Source: Micrococcales bacterium
GTDB taxonomy: Bacteria; Actinomycetota; Actinomycetes; S36-B12
Assembly: GCA_002694095.1 (NCBI GenBank)
Contig: NZLD01000059.1
Coordinates: forward strand, 15,288 to 29,005
Reading direction: 5' to 3'
DNA length: 13,718 nucleotides
Shown here: piece by piece, positions 1 to 6,065 of the stretch
How positions within the stretch are numbered: the stretch's first letter is position 1
How the letters are laid out: each line of letters starts with the position of its first letter
Position numbers and translations under genes: made by a program
The notes under the pieces: model-generated
Seen by the model: only the letters and a program-made list of their open reading frames with translations
Told to the model about the DNA's origin: nothing
Databases searched by the model: none

Positions 1-426
1 GCCGCGGACAGCCCACCGATCGAACTCCCGAGCGGAAGTTGGGGAAGCGGTAAGGACTTCGGTGTGTGGGAGGAAGGCGAAGCGGGCGAGCTCCACATGC
101 GCGGCCGCACTATCCAAGAGGCGGTCTGTGACTACCTGGCATCTCACCGTCGTTCACACCGCACCGGTCGCGATCACTTCGGAGACGCTCTTACGACCGA
201 AATGTTCCTTGCCCTCGCCAGCGACTGGGCATTCATGATCACTAAAGACTCTGCGGCCGACTACGCCCGCAAACGAGCCGACGGGCATTTTCAGCGGGTA
301 GCCGAACTCCTCCACAGCGCCGGCCACGAATCCGGGCAATCGCGGATCACCACGCGTGACACTCGCTTGCCGTTTCTGGATTCCCGAACGTGGCGTGCCG
401 CATCACACGGGATTGGCGTCCCGTAA
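1..426 (+). CDS. GH57 1,4-alpha-glucan branching enzyme, C-terminal part (5' end outside window)
   Basis: This is the 3' end of a glucan branching enzyme that forms alpha-1,6 branches in alpha-1,4-glucans in the cytoplasm. The frame is open from base 1 without a start codon, so the N-terminal catalytic (beta/alpha)7 barrel lies upstream. About 141 residues are visible. They contain the LPSGSWGSG and VWEEG segments and the helical C-terminal block ALASDWAFMITKDSAADYA, which is typical of the DUF1957/GH57 branching-enzyme C-terminal domain (Rv3031-like in mycobacteria). It stops at TAA 424-426, 24 bp inside the end of the convergent acyltransferase gene. The neighbouring glucosyltransferase, methyltransferase and acyltransferase suggest it belongs to the same modified-glucan pathway. 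The final 30 or so residues are less conserved in my judgement. Family assignment is by recognition only; no active-site residues are in the window. Confidence 0.86.
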   Translation, partial: AADSPPIELPSGSWGSGKDFGVWEEGEAGELHMRGRTIQEAVCDYLASHRRSHRTGRDHFGDALTTEMFLALASDWAFMITKDSAADYARKRADGHFQRVAELLHSAGHESGQSRITTRDTRLPFLDSRTWRAASHGIGVP

Positions 427-1236
427 TCGAATCCGACCGCGCGTTGCTTCGCGAGCCTTGCGAGCCATGTCCGCGACATCCCGGCGCACCTGTTCTGACT
501 GCGCCTCCCGCACGCGACGATCGGCGATAACGCGCGCCGGGACTCCGCCGACGATGGCGAATTCGGGAACGTCTCCACGCACCAGCGCGTGCGCTCCCAC
601 CGCGCACCCACGGCCGACGACACTTCCGCGAAGGATGGTCGATTTCACACCCAGCCACACGTCCGGGCCGATGATGACCGGGCTCTTCACGAGGCCTTGC
701 GAGCGAATAGGCACGTCGGTCACATCCATTCGGTGATCGAAGTCCCCGACATACACCGAGTCCGCAACGATGCATTCCTCACCGATCTCTATGTCAAGGT
801 GACAGTTGATCGTGTTGTTCTGACCGAAGACACATTTGTCACCGATGCGCAGCGTCCCCTCATGGCATCGAACCACCGTGCCGCTTCCCAAATGCACCCA
901 ACGACCGACGATGATCCGACCGACGCGATGCCGAACTTCGAAACGCGCACCTCGGCCGAGAAAAACGGGACCGGTGAATGTCACCCCGCGGGTGAACACC
1001 ACCACCCGCAGGAACCTGACGTACCGGATGAGATACCAGGGACTGACAGCTCGCTTGTCGATGATCCATCGCAGTGTTGCCCATCCCCACCATCGCCACG
1101 GTTGTACCGCGGATAGGTCTTCCCGCACGGGCTCGGCCGCTGCGCCGGATACGTCGTTGTCGGGCACGTCGTTGTCGGGCACGTCGTTGTCGGGCACGTC
1201 GTTGTCGGGCACGTCGTTCGACATCTCACTGGACAT
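403..1236 (-). CDS. Left-handed beta-helix (hexapeptide-repeat) acyltransferase with N-terminal NDVPD repeats
   Basis: About 277 residues. This is probably an O-acetyl/acyltransferase using an acyl-CoA donor. Residues 1-30 are a low-complexity acidic tail with four and a half NDVPD repeats. A Trp/Arg-rich stretch follows (WRWWGWATLRW, 48-58). The hexapeptide-repeat coil then runs from about 85 to 235, with IIVG, LRIGDKCVFG, LDIEIGEECIV and SPVIIGPDVWLG rungs, a loop DFDH (166-169) holding the likely catalytic His, and the family's closing GGVPARVI (230-237). It is the last gene of the minus-strand operon. ATG at 1236 (11 nt after GGAAA, overlapping the glucosyltransferase end) is my choice. 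ATG 1224, one base past that stop, and ATG 1266 are alternatives. The context resembles Rv3034c, a putative transferase of the MGLP region. Acylation of the glucan is inferred from context. Confidence 0.83.
   Translation of the reverse strand: MSSEMSNDVPDNDVPDNDVPDNDVPDNDVSGAAAEPVREDLSAVQPWRWWGWATLRWIIDKRAVSPWYLIRYVRFLRVVVFTRGVTFTGPVFLGRGARFEVRHRVGRIIVGRWVHLGSGTVVRCHEGTLRIGDKCVFGQNNTINCHLDIEIGEECIVADSVYVGDFDHRMDVTDVPIRSQGLVKSPVIIGPDVWLGVKSTILRGSVVGRGCAVGAHALVRGDVPEFAIVGGVPARVIADRRVREAQSEQVRRDVADMARKAREATRGRIRLRDANPV
1151..1218. repeat. 15-bp in-frame tandem repeat (4.5 copies)
   Basis: Unit ACGTCGTTGTCGGGC on the + strand, four copies identical at every base (1151-1165, 1166-1180, 1181-1195, 1196-1210) plus a partial copy to 1218. 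Read on the minus strand it encodes NDVPD repeats at the N-terminus of the acyltransferase. Perfect DNA identity suggests recent slippage expansion; copy changes would keep the frame. Confidence 0.97.
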
Positions 1237-2503
1237 CGAACAACAGGTTTCCGTTGATTTCGACATCGTCCACCCACGCCCCGACCGCTTTTCGCGCACC
1301 ACTGCCCCGGGTGGTGACCTTCGCCTGAGTGGCCCGGTACTCGTCCACGATGCGCTCGGTGATCGGCGCCCATCCGTGCTCGGCGAGCACATGGCTTTGG
1401 GCCCGATCCGCTCGTGCGCGTGATTCCTGAGCGTCGTTGACACACGAGATAACCGCATTGGCGAGTTCGCGTGCGTTGCCGGCGTCGAAGGACCACCCGT
1501 GTCGATCGTTATCCAAAAACTCCGCGAGGCCACCGGCTCTCGACGTGACGACCGGCGTTCCCAGAACGGCGGCTTCGAGCGCAACGATGCCGAACGGTTC
1601 GTAGATGGAGGGAACGACGGCGACGTCAGCGTCTCGCACTAGTGCTCGTAGTTGGGCATCCGGCAGCCAGCCGGTAAAATCCACTCGCGGTGCGACGTCT
1701 TTGTCGTGGGCCAGTTCTTTCAGGGCCTCCTGCTGGGATCCGCGCCCCGCAACCACGAGGTGAGCGTCGGGAAGGGCGCGGCGGATGAACGGCATCGCTT
1801 CGATCACCGTGTGTGCACCTTTCTCCCACTCCAACCGTCCCGTGTGAACGATGAGCGGGCGCCCCTGCTGCGTGACGATGGATGCGGCAGCAGTCGTATC
1901 GACGAGAGGGGGCGGCGAATCGATGCCGTTCGGGATCACCGCCACATCCGACATGCCGAACAGGCGTTCCACCTCCCACTTCATGTGCCTGCTGCACACC
2001 AGGATCCGATCCGCGTGATCCACCGACCACTGTTCGACGCTGTGAATGGTGCGAGACAGGCCATTGGGTAACCACCCTTGATGACGGCCGGCCTCGGTCG
2101 CATGAATGGTGTGCACCCACGGAACACCGATCTCCTCAGTCACCGTGGCGGCGGCGCGAGCGGTGAGCCAGTCATGAGCGTGCACAACGTCTGGCTTCCA
2201 GGTTCGATCCAGGTGCAAAGCCCGCCGGGTCATCGCTGATTCCAGGCCCGAGACCCAGCCCATGAGCGTCTCCGCATCGAAGGGAACGAACGGGGCATCT
2301 CGAGCAACACGGATGACCCTCACCCCCTCCACCACCTCGCGGATTTCCTCCGCGGTGGCATCGTCAACGCTCAACCCCACGTGCGAGATCACCGTCACGT
2401 CGTGGCCGTCTCTCGCCTGCTGGGTTGCCACGGCATGGACGTGACGTCCCAGGCCCCCGTATACGACAGGTGGGAACTCCCACGAAAGATGACAAATATG
2501 CAC
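1226..2503 (-). CDS. GT4-family alpha-glucosyltransferase, Rv3032-like
   Basis: A 425-residue cytoplasmic retaining glycosyltransferase of the GT-B fold, expected to extend an alpha-1,4-glucan from a nucleotide-activated glucose. The N-terminal acceptor domain begins MHICHLSWEFPPVVYGGLGRH, with the GG loop of glycogen-synthase-like enzymes. VVHAHDW lies at 106-112 and HATEAGRHQGW near 134-144, which matches what I recall of Rv3032. The donor domain has TGRLEWEKG (221-229, Arg and Lys for phosphate contacts) and the EX7E motif EPFGIVALE (302-310). It starts at GTG 2503, whose first base is also the last base of the upstream methyltransferase TAG, with a GGGGTGAAG stretch just before it. The length fits the family (about 410-430). 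In mycobacteria this enzyme elongates the glucan of MGLP and contributes to other glucans; the same role here is inference. Confidence 0.92.
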   Translation of the reverse strand: MHICHLSWEFPPVVYGGLGRHVHAVATQQARDGHDVTVISHVGLSVDDATAEEIREVVEGVRVIRVARDAPFVPFDAETLMGWVSGLESAMTRRALHLDRTWKPDVVHAHDWLTARAAATVTEEIGVPWVHTIHATEAGRHQGWLPNGLSRTIHSVEQWSVDHADRILVCSRHMKWEVERLFGMSDVAVIPNGIDSPPPLVDTTAAASIVTQQGRPLIVHTGRLEWEKGAHTVIEAMPFIRRALPDAHLVVAGRGSQQEALKELAHDKDVAPRVDFTGWLPDAQLRALVRDADVAVVPSIYEPFGIVALEAAVLGTPVVTSRAGGLAEFLDNDRHGWSFDAGNARELANAVISCVNDAQESRARADRAQSHVLAEHGWAPITERIVDEYRATQAKVTTRGSGARKAVGAWVDDVEINGNLLFDVQ

Positions 2504-3507
2504 TACGGCTTCACCCCGGTCACGCCTACGTTGTAAAAGAACCCGTCAGGGACAACGGCGGCGAGGACGTTGCGGTCGAGAGCGTTCAATCGTTGCCACC
2601 CACGGTAAGCGAAGTTCGCCCACGACCAACCGAGCACTCCCGGCTTCACCGCTGCCTCGAAGGTGCGCACGGGCCACCCGAACCACGCGGCCGTCAACTC
2701 CTCCGTGCACGTCCGAACATCCACCGCCCCCGCACGCATGCAGGCCGCTGCAAGGCGCTCCGGATCGAACGTATGCAGGTCGACAATCGCCTCCAACGCT
2801 TCTTCTCGTGACGATTGTTCGAGTTCCTCGGACGACTTCGCCCAGTTGTTCGGGACCAGCGGCACGGCAGCAGCGAAACGCGCAGACCGCCACGTGAGCC
2901 GGGACAAACGACGGGCAACAAAGTCCCCCTTGCGGGTCGGTTCGCCGCACACAACGAAACGCCCACCCGGGCGGAGCACTCGCATGATCTCCCGCAGCGC
3001 TTGATCGACGTCGGGAATGTGATGGAGAAAAGCGTGACCGACGACGAGGTCGAAAGACGCATCATCGAAAGGCAGTTCTTCTACATCGGCGACCTGACCT
3101 GAGACCTGCAGGCCTAACTGCTCCGCGTTGCGTACTGCCTGATCGACCATTCCCTGGGAAATGTCGGTCACGGTCCCTGACGTCGCGACACCGGATTGCA
3201 TCAGATTCAGCAGAAAGAATCCGGTACCGCCACCGATCTCGAGTGCGGTCTCCGCAGGCAGGTGCATGTGATCACCGACAAGGCGATCGAAAATATCGTG
3301 CGCGTACTCGATACACCGATCGTCGTAAGAGATGCTCCACTTGTCGTCGTAAGTTGCCGCTTCCCAATCGTGGTAGACGACATTCGCCAACTTCGGATCA
3401 CTCCAGGCAGCGTCCAGAGCGTCCACCGGCGGCACGGCGTCACTTACGGCGTCGCTAACAGCGTCGCTAACAGCGTCACTTACAGCGTCGCCTATGTCAT
3501 TCGTCAT
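2503..3507 (-). CDS. Class I SAM-dependent methyltransferase with N-terminal SDAV repeats
   Basis: A 334-residue cytoplasmic methyltransferase of the UbiE/Methyltransf_11 type. Residues 6-25 are five GDAV/SDAV repeats, an unusual acidic lead-in. Next is a stretch containing KLANVVYHDWEAATYDDKW (39-57). The Rossmann core has motif I EIGGGTGFF (90-98), the ribose-binding acidic residue D115, ADVEELPF (140-147), FDLVVGHAFLHHI (152-164) and LRPGGRF (178-184). A C-terminal extension of about 140 residues is characteristic of the actinobacterial subgroup, which I associate with Rv3038c. The gene starts 17 nt after the crotonase stop (AAGGA about 14 nt upstream of the ATG) and ends overlapping the glucosyltransferase start. 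The substrate is unknown; a sugar O-methylation in a methylated polysaccharide is suggested only by the neighbours. Confidence 0.88.
   Translation of the reverse strand: MTNDIGDAVSDAVSDAVSDAVSDAVPPVDALDAAWSDPKLANVVYHDWEAATYDDKWSISYDDRCIEYAHDIFDRLVGDHMHLPAETALEIGGGTGFFLLNLMQSGVATSGTVTDISQGMVDQAVRNAEQLGLQVSGQVADVEELPFDDASFDLVVGHAFLHHIPDVDQALREIMRVLRPGGRFVVCGEPTRKGDFVARRLSRLTWRSARFAAAVPLVPNNWAKSSEELEQSSREEALEAIVDLHTFDPERLAAACMRAGAVDVRTCTEELTAAWFGWPVRTFEAAVKPGVLGWSWANFAYRGWQRLNALDRNVLAAVVPDGFFYNVGVTGVKP
3433..3492. repeat. 12-bp in-frame tandem repeat (5 copies)
   Basis: Five 12-bp units encode GDAV followed by four SDAV at the N-terminus of the methyltransferase (minus strand). Units differ at synonymous positions (GCT/GCC, GTA/GTT/GTG, AGT/AGC) while the peptide stays constant apart from the first Gly. 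This suggests an older repeat than the one in the acyltransferase, possibly kept at the protein level. Confidence 0.95.
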
Positions 3508-3524
3508 CTCGTCGGCCGCCGTCC

Positions 3525-4316
3525 TTAGCGACCGGTGAACTCGGCTTTGCCGGGCCCGTTCTCCAGGAAAGACTCCATGCCGATTCTCTGGTCGTCGGTG
3601 GCGAACAGTGCCGCGAACTGCACACGCTCGATCTGCAATCCCGTATCCAAATCCACGTCGAGTCCCGCATCGATGGCCGCCTTCGCCGCCTGCATGGCGA
3701 TCCGCGGCCCCCTCGCGAGAGCCTTCGCCCAGGTCAACGCTTCTGAGTGAACGTCATCCGGAGCACACACCCGATCGACCAGACCGATCGCGAGTGCTTC
3801 GTCCGCCCCCACGAATCGACCGCTGAAGACAAGATCCTTGGCGCGGGCGGGTCCAATGAGGCGCGGCAGACGCTGGGTTCCGCCTGCGCCGGGAATGATG
3901 CCGAGGGCGATTTCGGGTTGGCCGACTTTCGCGTTGTCACCGGCGACCCGGAAGTCGCAACACATAGCCAACTCCAGGCCACCTCCGAGGGCGTACCCGG
4001 TGATCGCCGCGATGGTGGGTTGGGGGATCTGGGCGACAGTCGAAAAGGCGCTGCGAAGACCACGCGAGCGGTGCACCATGTCGACGTAGCCCATCGTCGA
4101 CATCTCGGCGATATCTGCTCCCGCGGCGAAGACTTTCGGGCCGCCGTACACGATGACGGCGCCGATCGACGCGTCCTCGGACACCACCTCAGCTGCCTGC
4201 CGGATCTCGTCTTGCACGGTCGCATTCAGCGCATTCATGGGTGGACGCTGCAGCGTGATCGTCGCGACGTCCGCGTCAACGCTCACGCTCACGAACTCAC
4301 CATCGACATCTGCCAT
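3525..4316 (-). CDS. Enoyl-CoA hydratase/isomerase (crotonase), EchA17-like
   Basis: A 263-residue crotonase-fold enzyme, the usual length for a stand-alone enoyl-CoA hydratase of fatty-acid beta-oxidation (hydration of trans-2-enoyl-CoA). Oxyanion-hole segments are visible at FAAGADI (63-69) and YALGGGLEL (108-116). Both catalytic glutamates of true hydratases are present: E115 in GGGLE and E135 in QPEIALGIIPGAGGTQRL. The C-terminus ENGPGKAEFTGR is also typical. ATG 4314-4316 has a good GAGGGG ribosome site about 7 nt upstream. It is the promoter-proximal gene of the minus-strand operon. A crotonase (echA17, Rv3039c) next to an Rv3038c-type methyltransferase is the mycobacterial arrangement as I remember it. 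Whether it supplies acyl groups to the pathway or is just a conserved passenger cannot be judged. Confidence 0.92.
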   Translation of the reverse strand: MADVDGEFVSVSVDADVATITLQRPPMNALNATVQDEIRQAAEVVSEDASIGAVIVYGGPKVFAAGADIAEMSTMGYVDMVHRSRGLRSAFSTVAQIPQPTIAAITGYALGGGLELAMCCDFRVAGDNAKVGQPEIALGIIPGAGGTQRLPRLIGPARAKDLVFSGRFVGADEALAIGLVDRVCAPDDVHSEALTWAKALARGPRIAMQAAKAAIDAGLDVDLDTGLQIERVQFAALFATDDQRIGMESFLENGPGKAEFTGR

Positions 4317-4487
4317 CGGACACCCCTCACTTACGACGTGACGTACCGTTCAATCGAACCGGTCCTTCGGACTGTGAGCGTAGCCCTCGGTCGGATTCAC
4401 CGACTCGCTCGTCGTCTCCCGTCGCCCCTCGTCGTCTCCCGTCGCAGCCGTTCGGGTGAGAACCCGCGCGCACTAGGGTTTGTGGTC
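4317..4487. promoter_or_regulatory. Divergent intergenic region between crotonase operon and aldo/keto reductase
   Basis: These 171 bp separate two divergent start codons and must hold both promoters. I could not place convincing -10/-35 pairs. The left end carries the crotonase ribosome site (GAGGGG on the minus strand). The middle holds a 20-bp-period direct repeat. The right end (CACTAGGGTTTGTGGTC before ATG 4488) gives only a weak ribosome site (AGGG). Confidence 0.5.
4408..4445. repeat. Direct repeat of CTCGTCGTCTCCCGTCGC
   Basis: Two identical 18-bp copies (4408-4425 and 4428-4445) with a 2-bp spacer, giving a 20-bp period, 43-80 bp upstream of the aldo/keto reductase start. A two-turn period would place two protein sites on the same DNA face, but a simple slippage duplication is equally possible. 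Confidence 0.85.
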
Positions 4488-5486
4488 ATGGAATTTCGGC
4501 ACCTCGGGCGCAGTGGACTGAAGATCAGCGCCCTGACGTACGGCAACTGGATTACGCACGGCTCGCAGGTGGACGACACAACCGCGCACGCAACGATCCA
4601 CGCCGCACTCGATGCGGGAATCACAACGTTCGACACTGCGGACGTCTATGCCGGCACCCGAGCCGAAGAGGTCATGGGTGCAGCACTTCGCGGCCAACGA
4701 CGCGAAGGAGTGGAGATCTTCACGAAGGTCTACTGGCCCACCGGACCGGGTGTGAATGATCGTGGCCTGTCTCGCAAACACATCATGGAGTCTTGCGAGG
4801 CTTCGCTTCGACGCCTGCAGACCGACTACGTCGACCTCTACCAAGCGCACCGCTACGACTACAGCACCCCGCTCGAGGAGACCCTGCGTGCCTTCGATGA
4901 TCTCGTTCGTCAGGGCAAGGTGCTCTACGTCGGTGTGTCGGAGTGGACGGCGGACGAGATTCGCGAAGCAACGCGGATCGCCGCAGACATGGGATTCGAC
5001 CGGATCATCAGCAACCAGCCCCAGTACTCGATGCTCTACCGAGTGATCGAAGCGGAGGTGGTGCCAGCATGCGAGGAACTCGGCATCGGGCAAATCGTGT
5101 GGTCACCGATGGCCCAGGGGGTTCTCACCGGAAAGTACGAACCCGGGCGGCAACCACCAGCGGGCTCGCGCGCGTCCGGGGGTGAAGGCGCATCGATAAT
5201 CGAGCGGTGGATGCGGGACGACGTCCTTCATGCGGTTCAGCGACTCGCCCCCATCGCACGCGACATGGATCTCACCTTGTCGCAGTTAGCCATCGCCTGG
5301 GTGCTCACGAACCCCAACGTGGCCGCGGCGATCATCGGCGCCTCTCGGCCCGAGCAAATCGACGAAAACGTCAAGGCGGCCGGCATCACCCTTCCCGACG
5401 ACGTCATGAGTGCGATCGACTACGCCCTCGGGGATCTCGTCATCAGCGATCCGCGCCTGACCAAGTCGCCGAACCCACGCCCGTAG
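4488..5486 (+). CDS. Aldo/keto reductase (potassium-channel beta-subunit-like family)
   Basis: A 332-residue NADPH-dependent oxidoreductase of the AKR TIM-barrel superfamily, reducing aldehydes or ketones in the cytoplasm; the natural substrate is unknown. The catalytic tetrad is complete: D49 and Y54 in FDTADVY, K80 in IFTKVYW and H121 in YQAHRYD. The cofactor side has SNQPQYSML, IVWSPMAQGVLTGKY and IIGASRPEQIDENVKA. The start MEFRHLGRSGLKIS matches the family exactly, so the open frame extending about 740 nt upstream, antisense to the crotonase, is not coding. The small protein gene begins 41 bp after its stop and may be cotranscribed. The ribosome site is weak (AGGG). Confidence 0.94.
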   Translation: MEFRHLGRSGLKISALTYGNWITHGSQVDDTTAHATIHAALDAGITTFDTADVYAGTRAEEVMGAALRGQRREGVEIFTKVYWPTGPGVNDRGLSRKHIMESCEASLRRLQTDYVDLYQAHRYDYSTPLEETLRAFDDLVRQGKVLYVGVSEWTADEIREATRIAADMGFDRIISNQPQYSMLYRVIEAEVVPACEELGIGQIVWSPMAQGVLTGKYEPGRQPPAGSRASGGEGASIIERWMRDDVLHAVQRLAPIARDMDLTLSQLAIAWVLTNPNVAAAIIGASRPEQIDENVKAAGITLPDDVMSAIDYALGDLVISDPRLTKSPNPRP

Positions 5487-5527
5487 TCCGACGACGCGAG
5501 CACACGAACACCCACCGGGAGGAAGCC

Positions 5528-5731
5528 ATGGGATGGACCTGGACCTACGCCAACGCATCAGGCACCGCCGTGTCCCCCGCCTCGGGCACGGACGAAGCGT
5601 TCACCAGTCAAGCCGACGCCGAGTCCTGGATCGGTGAGAATTTTCGAACGCTGGTCGATGAGGGAGTCGACACCGTCACGCTGTTAGAAGACGGGTCGGT
5701 GACGTACGAGATGGGCCTGCACCCGGAGTAG
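5528..5731 (+). CDS. Small acidic protein of unknown function (67 aa)
   Basis: A 67-residue protein that I recognise only as resembling short uncharacterised actinobacterial proteins beginning MGWTW. It has no signal peptide, membrane segment or cysteine. Aromatic residues cluster at the N-terminus (W3, W5, Y7). The middle (FTSQADAESWIGENFRTL) reads as an amphipathic helix, followed by a beta-hairpin-like VDTVTLLEDGSVTYEMGL. The ribosome site GGGAGGAAG is strong and about 3 nt from ATG 5528, supporting a real gene. It lies 41 bp after the aldo/keto reductase and before the riboswitch promoter. Function cannot be assigned. Confidence 0.85.
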   Translation: MGWTWTYANASGTAVSPASGTDEAFTSQADAESWIGENFRTLVDEGVDTVTLLEDGSVTYEMGLHPE

Positions 5732-5766
5732 TCCATCTTTCAACCACGCCGGATACCCGTCGTCCT

Positions 5767-5796
5767 TTGACACGAGCACCGGTGCCGTGGTCAGAT
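5767..5796 (+). promoter_or_regulatory. Candidate sigma70-type promoter for the riboswitch operon
   Basis: TTGACA (5767-5772) matches the -35 consensus perfectly. With an 18-bp spacer, TCAGAT (5791-5796) is a weak -10. Transcription would start near 5803, just upstream of the cobalamin aptamer, which is the expected position. Confidence 0.5.
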
Positions 5797-5805
5797 TCGA
5801 CCACA

Positions 5806-5980
5806 ACTAAATGCACGCGTTCGACGTCCAGGGGAAGTCGGTGCAAATCCGACGCTGTCCCGCAACCGTGAGTTCATCGAGGCCCGGGTCTCGAATCGAG
5901 CGAGTCGGAGCACCTGGCGAGCGCGAGCGGCTCCATCCGTCGAGGTAACGGGACGAGTCCACGGGATCACCCTGACGCGT
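5806..5980 (+). promoter_or_regulatory. Cobalamin (AdoCbl-type) riboswitch
   Basis: The core is recognisable. A stem GTCGG-TGCAAAT-CCGAC (5837-5853) is followed directly by the B12 box GCTGTCCCGCAACCGTGAG (5854-5872). GAGTCGGAGCACCTGG (about 5902-5917) then forms the closing segment, with CCAGG (5828-5832) pairing to CCTGG (5913-5917). The usual AGGGAA-like entry is present as AGGGGAAG. Outer boundaries are approximate. The stretch from about 5920 to 5980 is expression platform leading to the intrinsic terminator. It is expected to turn the downstream operon off when B12 is plentiful, and so marks that operon as cobalamin-related. No coding sequence lies in 5732-6065. Confidence 0.92.
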
Positions 5981-6010
5981 CTCTCATGCCCAAGCATGAG
6001 GGATTTTTTT
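5980..6010 (+). terminator. Rho-independent terminator of the riboswitch
   Basis: Stem CTCATGC/GCATGAG (5983-5989 and 5994-6000), loop CCAA, extended by T-G, C-G and T-A pairs to 5980/6003, immediately followed by seven T (6004-6010). It sits between the aptamer and the first gene, so it is most simply the ligand-controlled transcription stop. Confidence 0.9.
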
Positions 6011-6065
6011 GTCGGGCGGTCTACGAGGACAGCGCTCCGGACCGCTCTACAGAAAAGAGATACCC

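Noticed and set aside
1151..1218. Possible CRISPR array
   Set aside because: The 15-bp units are directly abutting with no spacers and are in frame with the acyltransferase.
836..1423. Plus-strand frames across the acyltransferase with Arg/Ser-rich translations
   Set aside because: Low-complexity antisense shadows of the high-GC coding strand, including the tandem repeat; no ribosome site or recognisable domain.
4348..4353. Minus-strand TTGAAC as a -35 box for the crotonase operon
   Set aside because: No acceptable -10 element lies 16-18 bp downstream.
3747..4487. Open frame continuing about 740 nt upstream of the aldo/keto reductase
   Set aside because: It lies antisense to the crotonase and its translation has no family resemblance; AKR homology begins exactly at ATG 4488.
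6009..6065. TTG 6009 as start of the toroid protein
   Set aside because: It lies in the terminator T-run; GTG 6066 gives a proper signal peptide directly.
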